From positions 1 through 64,000 of the forward strand of contig NZ_JARHYI010000154.1 of NCBI RefSeq assembly GCF_029258575.1: 64,000 bases of DNA. The letters run 5' to 3'. Source of the DNA: Brachyspira sp. (GTDB taxonomy: Bacteria; Spirochaetota; Brachyspiria; Brachyspirales; Brachyspiraceae). A model generated the notes under the pieces. That model made no database searches. It saw only the letters and a list, made by a program, of their open reading frames with translations, and was not told where the DNA came from. Both the position numbers and the translations under genes were made by a program. This document shows positions 16,279 through 26,263 of the stretch, in pieces (within the stretch, counting starts at the first letter, position 1; every line of letters begins with the position of its first letter).

Positions 16279-17685
16279 ATGAAAACTTTTATGGATAAAG
16301 ATTTTCTGCTGTATAATGAAACATCAAAAACTCTTTTTCATGATTTTGCAGAAAAATGCCCTATATTTGATTATCATTGCCATTTAAATACAAAAGAAAT
16401 TGCTGAGAATAAAACTTTTAAAAATATAACAGAAATATGGCTTTATGCTGACCATTATAAATGGAGAATGATGAGGGCTAATGGTATAGAAGAAAAATTT
16501 ATAACAGGAAATGCATCTGATTATGATAAGTTTAGAGCTTGGGTAAAAACTATACCAAATTTAATAGGAAATCCTCTATATCATTGGAGTCATTTAGAAC
16601 TTCAGAGGTATTTTGATATTTATGAAATAATCAATGATGATAATGCAGATATTATATGGAATGAAGCTAATAAAAAATTGCAGAATATGACTGTTAAAGA
16701 TATTCTAAAAAAATTTAGAGTTCACACTATAGGAACAACAGATGATCCTACTGATAATTTAGAATATCATAAATTAATAAATGAAGGAAATGCAAAAATA
16801 GGAAAAATAGATACGAAAGTTCTGCCTTCTTTCAGACCTGATAAATATATAAATATAGAAATGCCTGACTTCAGTGAATATATAAAAAAACTATCAGATT
16901 TAAGCTCAGTAAAGATAATTGATATAGAATCATTAATTGAAGCATTATATAACAGAATTGATTATTTCAAAAGTTTAGGATGTGTATCAAGTGATTGTTC
17001 ATTATCAAGAGTTCCATTCAATTTAGAGAATGAAAAAAATATTAATGATATTTTTAAAAAGGCTATAAGAAAAGAAACATTAACATTAGAAGATATAGAA
17101 AAATATAAAACTTATATACTAATGAAATTAATAAAAAAATATAAAGAATCAAATTTAGTTATGCAGATACATATTTCAGCAATGAGAAACAATAATGAAA
17201 TAATGTTCAAAAAATTAGGAACAGATACAGGATATGATTCTATAGGAGATTCTAATATAATAGAAAAACTTTCATTGTTATTGAAAAATGCTGATAATGA
17301 AAGTGGACTTCCAAAAATTATTTTCTATAGTCTTAATCATAAAGATTATTATCCTATATCCGCACTTATGGGATGTTTTCAGGAAGAAGGAATTAAAGGA
17401 AAAATGCAGCTCGGTTCGGCTTGGTGGTTTTTAGATAATAAAGACGGTATGGAAGAACAAATTACAATTCTTGCAAACACAGGTTCATTAGGTTTATTTG
17501 TAGGAATGCTTACAGATTCAAGAAGTTTTTTATCATATTCAAGACATGAATATTTTAGAAGAATATTATGCAATATAATAGGACAATGGGCTGAAAATGG
17601 AGAAATTCCAAATGATATTAAATATTTAGGAAATATTATAGAAAATATATGTTTTAATAATTCTAATATTTATTTTAACAGTTAA
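16279..17685 (+). CDS. uxaC: Glucuronate (uronate) isomerase
   Basis: Converts D-glucuronate to D-fructuronate (or galacturonate to tagaturonate), the first intracellular step of the pathway. The 468-aa amidohydrolase-superfamily protein has the N-terminal HxH motif in FDYHCHLNTKEIAEN, followed by WLYADHYKWRMMRANG and later GSAWWFLDNKDGMEEQ and MLTDSRSFLSYSRHEYFRRI, all classic UxaC segments. It lies 45 nt after uxuA in the operon. Confidence 0.95.
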   Translation: MKTFMDKDFLLYNETSKTLFHDFAEKCPIFDYHCHLNTKEIAENKTFKNITEIWLYADHYKWRMMRANGIEEKFITGNASDYDKFRAWVKTIPNLIGNPLYHWSHLELQRYFDIYEIINDDNADIIWNEANKKLQNMTVKDILKKFRVHTIGTTDDPTDNLEYHKLINEGNAKIGKIDTKVLPSFRPDKYINIEMPDFSEYIKKLSDLSSVKIIDIESLIEALYNRIDYFKSLGCVSSDCSLSRVPFNLENEKNINDIFKKAIRKETLTLEDIEKYKTYILMKLIKKYKESNLVMQIHISAMRNNNEIMFKKLGTDTGYDSIGDSNIIEKLSLLLKNADNESGLPKIIFYSLNHKDYYPISALMGCFQEEGIKGKMQLGSAWWFLDNKDGMEEQITILANTGSLGLFVGMLTDSRSFLSYSRHEYFRRILCNIIGQWAENGEIPNDIKYLGNIIENICFNNSNIYFNS

Positions 17686-17736
17686 ATATGATAAATTATA
17701 AACATTAATTTAATATATTTCACGGAGTTTTTTTAT

Positions 17737-18363
17737 ATGTTAGAACAATATATACAAAATAAAATAATACCTGTAGTAGTTGTAGAAAATGAAGAAGAAA
17801 TAAGAAATATAGCAGAACTTTGTTTGGAGTTTCTTCCTTCTATAGAATTAACACTTAGAACTGAATATGGATATAAGGCTTTAGAAATATTAGCTAAAGA
17901 CTATCCATCACTTCCAAGAGCTGCTGCCACTGTTTTGAATACTGAACAAGTTGATAGAATATTGGATTTAGGTACAAATATAATAATAAGTCCGGGCTTC
18001 CAACCTGTAATGCTGGAATATGCTAAAAATAAAAATTATGATTATATACCAGGTGCTGCAACACCTTCTGAGATTGAACAATGTTTAGTTTACGGACATA
18101 AATATATCAAATTTTTTCATGCAGGACTTTTTGGAGGAATAGACTGGATAAAAAATATAGCTCCTGTTTATCAGCATACTGGTGTAAAATTTATGCCTTT
18201 GGGAGGAGTAAGTATTAATAATGTAAAAGAATACTTACAAAACAAACATGTATTTGCATGTGGCGGTTCTTGGTTATGTCCTAAAAATCTAATGGAAGAA
18301 AAAAATTGGAAGGAGATAAAAAGAAGATTTGAAGAGGCTTATAAATTAATAAAAGAGCTATAA
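17737..18363 (+). CDS. eda: KDPG/KHG aldolase
   Basis: Cleaves 2-keto-3-deoxy-6-phosphogluconate to pyruvate and glyceraldehyde-3-phosphate, the last step of the pathway. The 208-aa class I aldolase has ELTLRTEYG (Glu37 and Arg41, matching E. coli E45/R49), PGAATPSEI and the Schiff-base lysine in KYIKFFHAG (K125). PLGGVSINNVKEY forms the phosphate-binding loop. CACGGAG lies upstream as RBS. With kdgK it completes the route from uronate to triose. Confidence 0.93.
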   Translation: MLEQYIQNKIIPVVVVENEEEIRNIAELCLEFLPSIELTLRTEYGYKALEILAKDYPSLPRAAATVLNTEQVDRILDLGTNIIISPGFQPVMLEYAKNKNYDYIPGAATPSEIEQCLVYGHKYIKFFHAGLFGGIDWIKNIAPVYQHTGVKFMPLGGVSINNVKEYLQNKHVFACGGSWLCPKNLMEEKNWKEIKRRFEEAYKLIKEL

Positions 18364-18454
18364 AATTGATAATATATGTTAAAATAAATTTGCATTCACT
18401 TATTATTTTTTATATAATTGATAATTATAATATAAAATTAGGAAAGTATATAAT

Positions 18455-19033
18455 ATGATTAGTGAAGATAATAAATATTTTTATAGTGCATTGAGTAATA
18501 TTCAAAATAAAAAATATAATGAAGCTATTGATGATTTGAATAAAGTTATAGAACTGGATAATAATAATTTAGACGCCTATCATAATTTGGCTAGAATATA
18601 TTATGATATAAAAGAATATGATAAAGCTATAGATACATATAATAGATCTATAGAAATATATCCCCATGATAGCGATGTATACTATTACAGAGCAGAAATT
18701 TATATAGCAAAAGAAGAATATGATAAGGCAATAGAAGATTTGGAAAAAGTTTTTATAAAAAATGAAGCATATTCAGATGCTTATTATTTGATGTCTGTTA
18801 TATATAGAAAAAAGAAAAAATATAAAAAAGCTATTAAATATTTAAAGAAAACTTTAGAATTTAATTTAGAAGATTATATAGCATACTATGATTTATATAA
18901 ACTATATACCATAATTTCAGATCATGAAAAAGAAAATGAAAGAAAAGAAAAATATATTTCAAAAGCTCAAAAATATTTAAAAAAATCTTCTGATTTAGGA
19001 TATGAAAAAGCTATAGAAAAATTAAACTTGTAA
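18455..19033 (+). CDS. TPR-repeat protein
   Basis: A 192-aa protein built of about four tetratricopeptide repeats (for example KYNEAIDDLNKVIELD, EYDKAIDTYNRSIEIYP and EYDKAIEDLEKVF). It has no signal peptide or membrane segment, so it is probably a cytoplasmic adaptor. Partners are unknown. A separate decayed TPR-like gene lies at 4564-4850. AGGAAAG serves as RBS. Confidence 0.85.
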   Translation: MISEDNKYFYSALSNIQNKKYNEAIDDLNKVIELDNNNLDAYHNLARIYYDIKEYDKAIDTYNRSIEIYPHDSDVYYYRAEIYIAKEEYDKAIEDLEKVFIKNEAYSDAYYLMSVIYRKKKKYKKAIKYLKKTLEFNLEDYIAYYDLYKLYTIISDHEKENERKEKYISKAQKYLKKSSDLGYEKAIEKLNL

Positions 19034-19104
19034 AACAGTAACTTGCAATATTGAAAATATAAAATATTATAATATTAAATTATTATAAAAGGAGTTTATT
19101 AATT

Positions 19105-19659
19105 ATGTCAAAAAAAGTTTTAGTTCCATTGGCTGAAGGTTTTGAAGAAATTGAAGCTATAACTATTATTGATGTTTTAAGAAGAGCAAATATAGAGGTT
19201 GTAACTGCTTCTTTAACTGATAATTTAGAAGTAAATGGAGCTCATAATATTAATGTTAAAGCTGATACTAGTTTAGAAAAAATAATGAATTATGATTTTG
19301 ATGCTATAGCACTTGCAGGTGGAATGGGAGCAATGAATAATTTAAAATCTGATATGAGAATTATAGAAAAACTTAGAACTATGTATGAAGATAAAAAATT
19401 AGTATCTGCAATATGTGCTTCTCCTATAGTTTTAGGAGAGGCTGGAGTAATTAAAGGAAAATATACTTGCTATCCTAGCTGTGAAAGTATGGTAAAAGGT
19501 GGAGAGTATGTAGAAAAAGATTTGGTGGTATGTAATGATAATGTTATAACTTCAAAAGGACCTGCTACTACAGTATTTTTTGCTTTGGAATTAGTAAAAT
19601 ATTTAAATGGTTCTAATGAAGAATTATCGAATTCTCTATTGATACAATTAATAAAATAA
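19105..19659 (+). CDS. DJ-1/PfpI family protein (TIGR01383-like)
   Basis: A 184-aa member of the DJ-1/ThiJ group. N-terminal VLVPLAEGFEEIEA contains the conserved Glu, and the nucleophile elbow SAICASPIVLGEAG has Cys at about residue 104. TSKGPATTVFFALELV is the typical C-terminal motif. Family members have been assigned protective, deglycase-like or chaperone roles, some of them disputed. AGGAG sits upstream. A strong terminator follows. Confidence 0.9.
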   Translation: MSKKVLVPLAEGFEEIEAITIIDVLRRANIEVVTASLTDNLEVNGAHNINVKADTSLEKIMNYDFDAIALAGGMGAMNNLKSDMRIIEKLRTMYEDKKLVSAICASPIVLGEAGVIKGKYTCYPSCESMVKGGEYVEKDLVVCNDNVITSKGPATTVFFALELVKYLNGSNEELSNSLLIQLIK

Positions 19660-19677
19660 AAAAATAATATTGATTTA

Positions 19678-19720
19678 AAAAATCTTTTATATATATTATT
19701 ATATATAAAAGATTTTTTTT
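19678..19720 (+). terminator. Strong intrinsic terminator
   Basis: AAATCTTTTATATATA pairs with TATATATAAAAGATTT across a few loop bases, then a run of T. Confidence 0.85.
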
Positions 19721-19732
19721 AAGGATTAAAAA

Positions 19733-20719
19733 TTGAAAGTTATTATACCAGCAGCTGGGGAAGGTACTAGATTAAGACCTCATACCATTACAAAACCAAA
19801 ACCAATACTACCAATAGCAGGGGCTACTATTATAGATTTTATAATGAAAGAAATATCTTCAATAGGTGATTTAGATGAAATAATATTTATAGTTGGATAT
19901 TTAAAAGACCATATGATAGAATATCTAACTAATAAATACAAAAATATTAAATTAACATTTGTAGAACAAAAAGAATATAAGGGCTTAGCACATGCTATAT
20001 ATCTCACAAAAGATTATATAAATAATGATGATAAAATATTTATTATTCTTGGAGATACTATATTCAAATTGAATTTATCTAATATAGTGAGTAAAAATGA
20101 AAATGCTCTTGGAGTATGTGAAGTTGATAATCCTAGCAGATTTGGAATAGCCATTCTTAATGAAAATGGAGTAATAACAAAATTGATAGAAAAACCTCAA
20201 GAACCTATAAGTAATTTGGCTCTTACTGGTATGTACAATATCGTTAATACAAAAGAATTGTTTGAAGCAATAGAATACATTATAAAAAATAATATAAAAA
20301 CAAAAAATGAATATCAGCTTACCGATGCCTTGCAATATATGATAGAAAAAGGTATTTTATTTAAAACATTCAAATTAGATGGTTGGTATGACTGTGGTGA
20401 AAAATCTACTATGATAGAAACAAACCGAAATATAATTAAACATGAAATATTAAGTAAAGGTATAAAAGATACTGCTATAATACCTCCTGTATTTATAGAT
20501 AAAGATGTAAAAATAGAAAATTCTGTAATAGGTCCTTATGTACATATAGGAACAAATTCTAAAATAGAAAATTCTATATTAAAAAACTGCATTATATTTG
20601 AAGAAGTTAATATGTCAAATGCTTTTATAGACAATTCCATTATATCTGAAAAAGTAACATATAAAGGAAAAACACATTCTATGGATATAGGTGCTTCTAT
20701 TACTATAGAACAAAATTAA
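19733..20719 (+). CDS. Sugar-1-phosphate nucleotidyltransferase with left-handed beta-helix tail
   Basis: Makes an NDP-sugar from a sugar-1-phosphate and NTP. The 328-aa protein has PAAGEGTRLRPHT (NTP-binding signature) and KPKPILPIAG at the N-terminus, and hexapeptide-type repeats at about residues 250-310 (IENSVIGPYVHIGTNSKIEN). It resembles long RmlA/glucose-1-phosphate thymidylyltransferase-like and mannose-1-phosphate guanylyltransferase-like proteins; the exact sugar and base cannot be told. The start is TTG at 19733 with AAGGAT 6 nt upstream; no ATG gives a full catalytic domain. Confidence 0.85.
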   Translation: MKVIIPAAGEGTRLRPHTITKPKPILPIAGATIIDFIMKEISSIGDLDEIIFIVGYLKDHMIEYLTNKYKNIKLTFVEQKEYKGLAHAIYLTKDYINNDDKIFIILGDTIFKLNLSNIVSKNENALGVCEVDNPSRFGIAILNENGVITKLIEKPQEPISNLALTGMYNIVNTKELFEAIEYIIKNNIKTKNEYQLTDALQYMIEKGILFKTFKLDGWYDCGEKSTMIETNRNIIKHEILSKGIKDTAIIPPVFIDKDVKIENSVIGPYVHIGTNSKIENSILKNCIIFEEVNMSNAFIDNSIISEKVTYKGKTHSMDIGASITIEQN

Positions 20720-21153
20720 AAATGTAATGTAGCATTCATAAACGCCATAACTATAAATTGCAAAAGACTTATAAATAAAAATATAGCTGTATCCATCATT
20801 AAAAGCGAATGTGGATAATTGGTAAGCATTATAGAAAATCTTACCTTATCAGCAATAATAAGAAGTGAATACATCAAAAAACATATTATAAGTTTAACAT
20901 GATCTTTTAAAGGAATAAAGTAAAAAAATACTATAAAAAATAAAGCTACTAATACACTTTGTATAAAAGAAAAAAACTCAATATAATAAAGCATTTTCAT
21001 TCTATTATTCCAATTTCTAACACCAGGAAGTATCTCTCTTCTATAATAAAATTTTTTCACAAATTGAAATTCCGATACAAATCTAACTGATAAAAATCTT
21101 ACTACATAGCAAGCCAAAACAAATTCTAAATATTTTACTAATATATTTCCCAT
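20716..21153 (-). CDS. Unknown small membrane protein
   Basis: 145 aa with about four hydrophobic segments (near residues 5-22, 55-80, 84-102 and 115-138). The middle contains a basic stretch (KKFYYRREILPGVRNWNNRMK). I do not recognise the family. Its 3' end overlaps the convergent nucleotidyltransferase by 4 nt. It begins 2 nt after the spiro-SPASM gene on the same strand, so the two are probably co-transcribed and perhaps functionally linked. Confidence 0.7.
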   Translation of the reverse strand: MGNILVKYLEFVLACYVVRFLSVRFVSEFQFVKKFYYRREILPGVRNWNNRMKMLYYIEFFSFIQSVLVALFFIVFFYFIPLKDHVKLIICFLMYSLLIIADKVRFSIMLTNYPHSLLMMDTAIFLFISLLQFIVMAFMNATLHF

Positions 21154-21155
21154 AA

Positions 21156-22589
21156 TTAAAAATTATATAAATACCATTCATCACAATTTTTACAAAAATC
21201 TAATTTCTTACAAGCATTATCTATAAAATAATTTTCTAATGACTTCCATATATTCTCCAAACTCTCATCATATATAGAAGCTATCTTTTTTTCTCTATTT
21301 ATATCAAATCGGCAAATATAAATATCCCCATAAGAATCTATAAATAAATCTCTAGCCAAATGCCAGCATCCTATATTAATAAGAGGTGCCATATCCCCTA
21401 CCCTATTATCCTCTACAATGCCTCTATAAGTATAATATTTCTGCATTATAATCTCTATTTTTTTATACTTATCAAAATATTTATAATATGAAGACAAATA
21501 ATCAAAATTATCCTTCTGCTTTACTATTTGCAAATAAGTATTTTTAGGCTCTCTAAGCAAATAATAATCTATATTAGATATAATAGTTTTCATATCACTA
21601 TTATCATATATACTATTATAAACATTCTCATCAATCGCATCCAAATGTATAATAACATGCAAATTATCTCTATCAGACTGCATAGATAATAATTTCTTAG
21701 CCGTTTCACTATCAAGAAGTAAAGCATTAGTTTCTAAATATATATTAACATCTTTATTTCTAGTAGAATAATCTAATATATCAAAAATATCTTTATTTAA
21801 AAGAGGTTCATAATAACTTCCTATAGACATATGAAAATCATCACAAAAATCATAAATCTTATCATAAATAATTTTAAACTCTTCAAATGTAATATTCTTT
21901 TCTTCTTTTGAAATTGAAAATTGACTTTTTAATAAATACTTACTAATAACATTTTGCTTATTATTTATGTCTATCTCTATAAATGAAGGTAATGTTCTTC
22001 TAATACTTGGATTTTCTTCTATTACCTTTACCATTTCATCATAATTCTTATAATTAATAAGTTTTTCTATCAAAATAGAATTTCTTTTACTATTTGCAAA
22101 AAGAGAAAGTCTATAATATCTCATATCATGTTCAGATATTAATATTTCTATTTCAAAAAAATTCGGATCAACAAATACAATATTACTTATAGCATTTTCA
22201 GATACTTTAATATCCTTTGTTTTTATAATATTAAATAATTTTTCAAAAGCATTTCTTCTTATTATAAAAGGAATTATTCCAGAAGGATAGTTTTCTCCAT
22301 AACTGAAATAAGATATATTATCTTCATGTATTTTACTAAGCTTTACAGTTTCATCTATATTAAATAAAGGCATATTACATGGTATATAAATTATATTATC
22401 ATAATTTTCACTTTCTTTATATATATTATTCAAATAATTATCTATCTTTTCAATATCATTATTTTCTATATATTTAACATCACAGTTTAATTTATCTTTT
22501 AAAATATTAATCTTATCATTAAAGATATCATCAAATTTGTTAGAAAACCCATTATTAAAAGATTTATCAGCTAATATTAAAAAGCTCAT
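21156..22589 (-). CDS. Spiro-SPASM protein (TIGR04321-like)
   Basis: A 477-aa protein in three parts. Residues 1-170 resemble a nucleotidyltransferase-like domain (IIYIPCNMPLFNIDETVKL). The middle resembles a radical SAM barrel (SIGSYYEPLLN, YLETNALLLD). The C-terminus is a SPASM domain (GCWHLARDLFIDSYGDIYICRFD, then CKKLDFCKNCDEW). The CxxxCxxC that binds the radical SAM cluster is absent: the expected place reads LLKSQFSISKEEKN. This combination is the described spirochaete-specific spiro-SPASM family, whose function is unknown. AGAGGTA is the RBS. Confidence 0.8.
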   Translation of the reverse strand: MSFLILADKSFNNGFSNKFDDIFNDKINILKDKLNCDVKYIENNDIEKIDNYLNNIYKESENYDNIIYIPCNMPLFNIDETVKLSKIHEDNISYFSYGENYPSGIIPFIIRRNAFEKLFNIIKTKDIKVSENAISNIVFVDPNFFEIEILISEHDMRYYRLSLFANSKRNSILIEKLINYKNYDEMVKVIEENPSIRRTLPSFIEIDINNKQNVISKYLLKSQFSISKEEKNITFEEFKIIYDKIYDFCDDFHMSIGSYYEPLLNKDIFDILDYSTRNKDVNIYLETNALLLDSETAKKLLSMQSDRDNLHVIIHLDAIDENVYNSIYDNSDMKTIISNIDYYLLREPKNTYLQIVKQKDNFDYLSSYYKYFDKYKKIEIIMQKYYTYRGIVEDNRVGDMAPLINIGCWHLARDLFIDSYGDIYICRFDINREKKIASIYDESLENIWKSLENYFIDNACKKLDFCKNCDEWYLYNF

Positions 22590-22617
22590 TTTTTACCTCT
22601 TATCATATAAAAATTAT

Positions 22618-23307
22618 TTAAATATAATCCATAATATTATTAGGACTTCTTGATATCAAATTGCATGCACCACAAATATATAAACCATCTTGAATATTAT
22701 TATCATATAATTCATCAATATCTATCTTCTTCAAATTATTAATATCATTATTTATTATTCTATAAAAATCTGTAGAACCGCAGTAGCTACATCTATAGGA
22801 TAAATATTCATATATTCCATCAAAATAAATTTGATGGTATTTTTTTTTATTCATTTTAATTCTATTATTTATATATCTATGCGGAAAAATTTCTATATAC
22901 TCATCTAAAGATATCTTTTTTAAAGACATAGCTTTAATATCGCTCAATTTATTTTTTCCAAGCAAATAAAAAAACTGCTCCATAAATATATTATGTAAAT
23001 TAAGTATATCATTAAATTTATCATTAGTAAGTTCATAATTAGTAACTGTAGCATGAACAGGATAATCACTAACTACAAATTTTAATTCCTCTCTATTCTC
23101 TTTGAAAAAACCGAATTCCCCAAATAAATACTTATCATCTTTAATATAAGCAAATAATCCAATACAAGAATCAGAATCTGTACTATAGAAATAATCAGAA
23201 TATAAAACATTATCAAAACTATTTATATATCTAATAATAGGATCATCATCATGAATATCGAGAATAATTTTCTCTTCGCCTAAAATATCTTCAATATCTT
23301 TCATCAT
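22618..23307 (-). CDS. Unknown protein with C-terminal zinc-ribbon-like cysteines
   Basis: 229 aa, not recognised. The acidic N-terminal part (DIEDILGEEKIILDIHDDD) resembles no family I can name. The C-terminal 70 residues carry two CxxC pairs, CSYCGSTDFYR and YICGACNLISR, consistent with one zinc ribbon. It lies between prfA (20 nt) and the spiro-SPASM gene (28 nt), all on the minus strand, suggesting a single transcript. Confidence 0.7.
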   Translation of the reverse strand: MMKDIEDILGEEKIILDIHDDDPIIRYINSFDNVLYSDYFYSTDSDSCIGLFAYIKDDKYLFGEFGFFKENREELKFVVSDYPVHATVTNYELTNDKFNDILNLHNIFMEQFFYLLGKNKLSDIKAMSLKKISLDEYIEIFPHRYINNRIKMNKKKYHQIYFDGIYEYLSYRCSYCGSTDFYRIINNDINNLKKIDIDELYDNNIQDGLYICGACNLISRSPNNIMDYI

Positions 23308-23327
23308 AAAAAATATCCAAAAAATAA

Positions 23328-24404
23328 TTAATCCGAATAAGAGGCGAGCATATCCTCTTGTTCTTTTTTAAATAAAGCATCAGTTATCTCTGTAATCTCA
23401 CCGTCCATAAATCTATCCAGCTTATATAAAGTAACATTTATTCTATGATCTGTAACTCTATTTTGAGGGAAATTATAAGTTCTTATTCTCTCACTTCTAT
23501 CTCCAGAGCCAATCTGTTCCCTTCTTTCTTTAGCCTCTTTAGCCTTTCTTTCAGCCTCTTCTTTTTCATATATTCTAGCCCTTAAAACTTTTAAAGCTTT
23601 TGCCTTGTTTTTATGCTGACTCTTTTCATCCTGACACTGCACAACCAATCCCGTAGGTAAATGTGTAATCCTCACAGCACTGTCTGTAGTATTAACCGAC
23701 TGCCCACCAGGTCCGCTAGAACGAAATATATCAACTCTTATATCCTCATCTTTTATAACAACATCGCTTTCCATAGCTTCAGGCATAACGGCAACTGTAG
23801 AAGCAGATGTATGTATCCTTCCCCCTGATTCGGTAGTAGGTATTCTCTGAACTCTATGGGTACCGCTTTCAAATTTTAATGTTCTATAGGCATCTTTTCC
23901 TGATACTGAAAATATTACCTCTTTATATCCACCAAGCTCTGTAGGACTTGTATCTATTATTTCCATTTTTAAATTTGTTCTCTCTATAAAGCGTGTGTAC
24001 ATTCTAAATAAATCTCCCACAAATAATGCAGATTCATCTCCTCCAGTACCTACCCTAATTTCTACAATGATATTTTTACCGTCATTTTTATCTTTAGGTA
24101 ACAAAAGAAGTCTAAGATCATTTATTATATCTTCTTTCTTTTTATTAAGCTCCTCTATTTCCAACAATGCCATATCTTTAAGCTCTTTATCAGTATCAGG
24201 ATTATTAATAATATCATTAGATTCTTCTATTTCTTTCAATACTACTTTAAGTTTTTTATACTCTTCTACTATATCCTCTATTTCAGACTTTTTTTTCATC
24301 AAATCTTGTATTACTCTATTATCTTTTATATTAGCATCATTAAGTTTCTGAACTATATCTTCATATGTATTTTCAACCAATGACAGTTTATCAATTATTG
24401 ACAT
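23328..24404 (-). CDS. prfA: Peptide chain release factor 1
   Basis: Recognises UAA/UAG and triggers peptide release on the ribosome. The 358-aa protein has the universal [19 protein letters not shown] (GGQ catalytic loop) and RF1-type [18 protein letters not shown]. Length is normal. UAA/UAG specificity is relevant here because UGA appears to be read as Sec at 7216 and 7598. GGAG precedes the ATG. Confidence 0.96.
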   Translation of the reverse strand: MSIIDKLSLVENTYEDIVQKLNDANIKDNRVIQDLMKKKSEIEDIVEEYKKLKVVLKEIEESNDIINNPDTDKELKDMALLEIEELNKKKEDIINDLRLLLLPKDKNDGKNIIVEIRVGTGGDESALFVGDLFRMYTRFIERTNLKMEIIDTSPTELGGYKEVIFSVSGKDAYRTLKFESGTHRVQRIPTTESGGRIHTSASTVAVMPEAMESDVVIKDEDIRVDIFRSSGPGGQSVNTTDSAVRITHLPTGLVVQCQDEKSQHKNKAKALKVLRARIYEKEEAERKAKEAKERREQIGSGDRSERIRTYNFPQNRVTDHRINVTLYKLDRFMDGEITEITDALFKKEQEDMLASYSD

Positions 24405-24483
24405 AAAATAAATTTCACTCCAAAAAAATAATAATTAATTATATATAAATAATCATATTTATCAACTATTATAATTCAGATAA

Positions 24484-26103
24484 CTATTTATTTACACTAT
24501 TAAAATTAGCTTTAAAATCTATATTAATATGAGTATAATTAGAATTGATAGCGGATCCTACTATAATAGTATTAGGATAACTCCAAGTTCTAAGAGGTAT
24601 ATTAAAATATCTTAATATATTTTGAGATTTAGAAAGCTGTATAGTGAATATATAATCAGGATTTATATTTTTAGAAATTTGAGATTTTATATAATTATCT
24701 AAAGATTCTTTTTCATAACTATTATCTATTACGGTTTCTATAGCTCTTTCATCTTCACTAGCAAAATATACTTTATCTATAAAAGTATAATGAAGTTTAT
24801 TTCCATTATTTAAATCATAAGAATATATAAATTTATTATTATAATTTCTCTCTTTCTTTATTAAATCAGGATATTTTTCTAATAATTTTATTTCCAATTT
24901 AGGAAGTAAAGAAGTATCATTTTCAATATTACAAATAATAATAGGGTAAATCAATTCAGATTTTTTTGATTCTATATAAGCAATAGCCATCTCTCCGTAT
25001 AAATCATTTATAATACTTCCAAATGAATAAATATCATTCATTTTTGTAAATAGATTATATAATTCAGAAGAAAGTTTATTATTATGATTAATTTTCAAAT
25101 CATTGTATATTATAGGGTAAAGCCCCGCCAAATATGATTTTAAACCAAAATACATAACAGTACTTTCTTTAGATAAATAATTTTGTATATCTATCTGCCC
25201 GTCTAAATTATAAAGCGAATATCTATCTGAACCGCCATATTCATAATCTACAAAAATATCCATTAAACCATTATCATTATTTATTTTCACATTTCCATAT
25301 ATATTATTAACATTAACAAAATAATTTAATGGTGTAAATAATAAAGATCCCTCGCATTTATTATAATCAAATAATTTTTTATTAATATAAAAAGCAATAT
25401 CAGAATCATACTGACTTCCTACTCTATTTAATAATTGTATTTCATTAAGACCATTTATATTTGAAGTTAAGAAGTCAATTAATTTTTTAATATGATTAAA
25501 ATTTTTAGATGATATTAAAAGCCCCTTATAAAATGTGAAAAACAAATAAGGATTTCCATTATCTAAAGCATATATTTTATTTTTATTATAATTAATTTTC
25601 TTTACTTCATATATAGTATTATTTATATTAACTTCTTTTAAATTGAAAAAATAATTTAGTATAAATGCATTCAATTTTCCTACATCAAATAAATAAAAAA
25701 TTTCAGCATTATTTAAATTACCATTATATCCCCAAAAAAGTAAAGCAGCATTTCTTTTTAATATAGGTTTAGAAGCCAATCTAATTACAAAATTTTCATT
25801 TGTTTTTATTTTTTGAGAAAAAGCATCTACAGTTCTAAGTAAAATAGAAAAATCATACATAGATTCATCATGAGATATTCTATAAGCATATATTGAATCA
25901 GAAAATTTAAGTATACTTTTATCTAAACTTTTTACACTTACATAAGCAATATTATCTTTAGGCATCTTAATTTCAGACATATTTTTTTTATGCAAACCGT
26001 AAGGAAAATATCCTATTATAAGGAATATAGATATTAATGCAATTAATATAATAGATAATATAAAGAATAATTTAATCTGTCTTTGTCTTTTAATACTCAC
26101 CAT
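24484..26103 (-). CDS. Unknown membrane-anchored protein
   Basis: 539 aa with one N-terminal transmembrane segment (about residues 11-31, IKLFFILSIILIALISIFLII) and a large, probably periplasmic, remainder rich in Asn, Tyr and Ile. Loosely patterned like DUF3352-type proteins (repeated YFASEDERAIETVIDNSY-like segments), but I cannot assign it confidently. No enzymatic motif was seen. AAGGA RBS is present. It lies upstream of prfA on the same strand. Confidence 0.7.
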   Translation of the reverse strand: MVSIKRQRQIKLFFILSIILIALISIFLIIGYFPYGLHKKNMSEIKMPKDNIAYVSVKSLDKSILKFSDSIYAYRISHDESMYDFSILLRTVDAFSQKIKTNENFVIRLASKPILKRNAALLFWGYNGNLNNAEIFYLFDVGKLNAFILNYFFNLKEVNINNTIYEVKKINYNKNKIYALDNGNPYLFFTFYKGLLISSKNFNHIKKLIDFLTSNINGLNEIQLLNRVGSQYDSDIAFYINKKLFDYNKCEGSLLFTPLNYFVNVNNIYGNVKINNDNGLMDIFVDYEYGGSDRYSLYNLDGQIDIQNYLSKESTVMYFGLKSYLAGLYPIIYNDLKINHNNKLSSELYNLFTKMNDIYSFGSIINDLYGEMAIAYIESKKSELIYPIIICNIENDTSLLPKLEIKLLEKYPDLIKKERNYNNKFIYSYDLNNGNKLHYTFIDKVYFASEDERAIETVIDNSYEKESLDNYIKSQISKNINPDYIFTIQLSKSQNILRYFNIPLRTWSYPNTIIVGSAINSNYTHINIDFKANFNSVNK

Positions 26104-26204
26104 AACAAATTATTTCCTTAAAATTATATTAATTACATATTTCAAACTTTATTTTTTATATTATTTTTATTTTCGTAAAAATTAAAAAATTATTTAATAA
26201 AAAA

Positions 26205-26236
26205 TCCGATTCAAGTTTGAAACCTGAATCGGACTT
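26205..26236 (-). terminator. Intrinsic terminator of the acyl-CoA/flavodiiron operon
   Basis: TCCGATTCA and TGAATCGGA form a 9-bp stem. On the minus strand it is followed by a T-run. Confidence 0.85.
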
Positions 26237-26263
26237 TATTGATATAGATATTAAAATCTAAGA

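Noticed and set aside
23995-24351. 118-aa plus-strand ORF inside prfA
   Set aside because: Antisense to a clear release factor gene; composition is that of a shadow frame.
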